DNA of 64,000 nucleotides from Caldicellulosiruptor danielii (lineage in GTDB: Bacteria; Bacillota; Thermoanaerobacteria; Caldicellulosiruptorales; Caldicellulosiruptoraceae): NCBI RefSeq assembly GCF_034343125.1, contig NZ_CP139957.1:2040001-2104000 (forward strand), given 5' to 3'. The notes beneath the pieces were generated by a model that was not told the origin of the DNA, ran no database searches, and worked only from the letters and a program-made list of their open reading frames with translations. Of the stretch, positions 63,725-64,000 are shown piece by piece. Every line of letters begins with the position of its first letter. The stretch's first letter is position 1. A program made the translations under genes and the position numbers.

Positions 63725-64000
63725 TCACAGCAATTCGTCTTCTTCACCTGTAGTTTGCTGGTTTTGCAGTTGTGGTTCCTGCTGGGCTGTCAACTGTGGG
63801 GATTGTTGTACAGTCAGTTGCCCGGACTGTTGCTGGGTTTGAGTCTGCCACGACTGCCCTGTCTGCACCTGATACTGGGCTGTTAACCTCGCCTGTTCTT
63901 TTATCGCCTCTATCGCCCAGTCCCTTTCATACTCCCTTACTCCCCTCCTGATAAGTTCCTTGCTCTCTCTCAGTTCATCTATGTCAACCTTATCCACTAT
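63725..64000 (-). CDS. Gln-rich protein, 5' end outside window
   Basis: Visible part: charged helix (LRESKELIRRGVREYERDW), then a Gln/Thr-rich tail (QTQQQSGQLTVQQSPQL...) and acidic end EEDELL. Open to the window edge. Low-complexity tail suggests a scaffold or secreted protein. Confidence 0.6.
   Translation of the reverse strand: MVDKVDIDELRESKELIRRGVREYERDWAIEAIKEQARLTAQYQVQTGQSWQTQTQQQSGQLTVQQSPQLTAQQEPQLQNQQTTGEEDELL

Noticed and set aside
1-64000. CRISPR array, tRNA or rRNA genes
   Set aside because: No regularly spaced identical repeats with unique spacers and no tRNA T-loop or rRNA signatures noticed; a dedicated scan would be decisive.

Overview
The window looks like part of a large accessory replicon (plasmid, integrated conjugative element or a very large prophage-like element) of a low-GC, probably thermophilic Firmicute. 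The evidence is the strong AAGGAGG-type ribosome sites, consensus TTGaca/TATAAT promoters, frequent TTG/GTG starts, S-layer-homology proteins and a tight-adherence pilus; a Caldicellulosiruptor or Thermoanaerobacter-like host is only a guess. No rRNA, tRNA or CRISPR array was recognised. Almost everything is on the minus strand. The exception is a plus-strand block (46.8-51.6 kb) holding the replication and regulation genes.

Layout: (1) 0-5.3 kb, small orphan genes, a MazF/PemK-like protein and a sigma-70 family factor, nearly every one preceded by the same RNA element. (2) 5.4-8.7 kb, a secreted SLH/transglutaminase-like protein, a ComEC-like metallo-beta-lactamase cut short by an in-frame TGA, and gene remnants. 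(3) 8.7-12.8 kb, two TnpB-encoding insertion elements flanking a stand-alone LexA DNA-binding domain. (4) 12.8-16.9 kb, a lytic transglycosylase/M23 peptidase of conjugation type, small genes, an HD-domain protein and SSB. (5) 16.9-38 kb, a complete-looking Tad/Flp pilus locus: CpaB, two pseudopilin-like proteins, prepilin peptidase, TadE/F-like proteins, three tandem pilins, glycosylation genes, TadC, TadB, TadA, TadZ, a 2178-residue PKD-type adhesin and an SLH protein. (6) 38-47 kb, toxin-antitoxin-like pairs, promoter-rich intergenic regions, a PBECR4-like protein and a 957-residue SF1 helicase. (7) 46.8-51.6 kb, divergent XRE repressors, a DnaD-like initiator with internal 54-bp repeats (candidate origin), a DnaC-like loader and a radical SAM enzyme. 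(8) 51.6-64 kb, a second array of element-controlled small genes plus a SMARCAL1-like helicase, RNase H, an HU fragment, another radical SAM enzyme and an S1-domain protein.

The most unusual signal is a heptamer AGTTNGC repeated twice with about 7 nt between copies. I found about 31 such pairs, all in minus-strand orientation. Some sit just before the Shine-Dalgarno, usually inside a helix that sequesters it; others are fused to the 5' arm of intrinsic terminators. Terminator arms and anti-SD arms often share bases, so the array has the look of one attenuation regulon controlled by an unknown RNA-binding factor. A second, independent signal is the heptamer CTACTGG/CCAGTAG, about 60 times in 64 kb on both strands, roughly tenfold above expectation: a Chi-like or uptake-like word.

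How the genes could fit together: the sigma factor, XRE switch and RNA elements would time expression; DnaD/DnaC-like proteins, SSB, RNase H and helicases would replicate the element; the Tad pilus, adhesin, SLH proteins and the cell-wall hydrolase would build a surface apparatus for attachment and possibly transfer. Several loci show decay (two frameshifts, a nonsense codon, truncated HU, an insertion-split LexA region).
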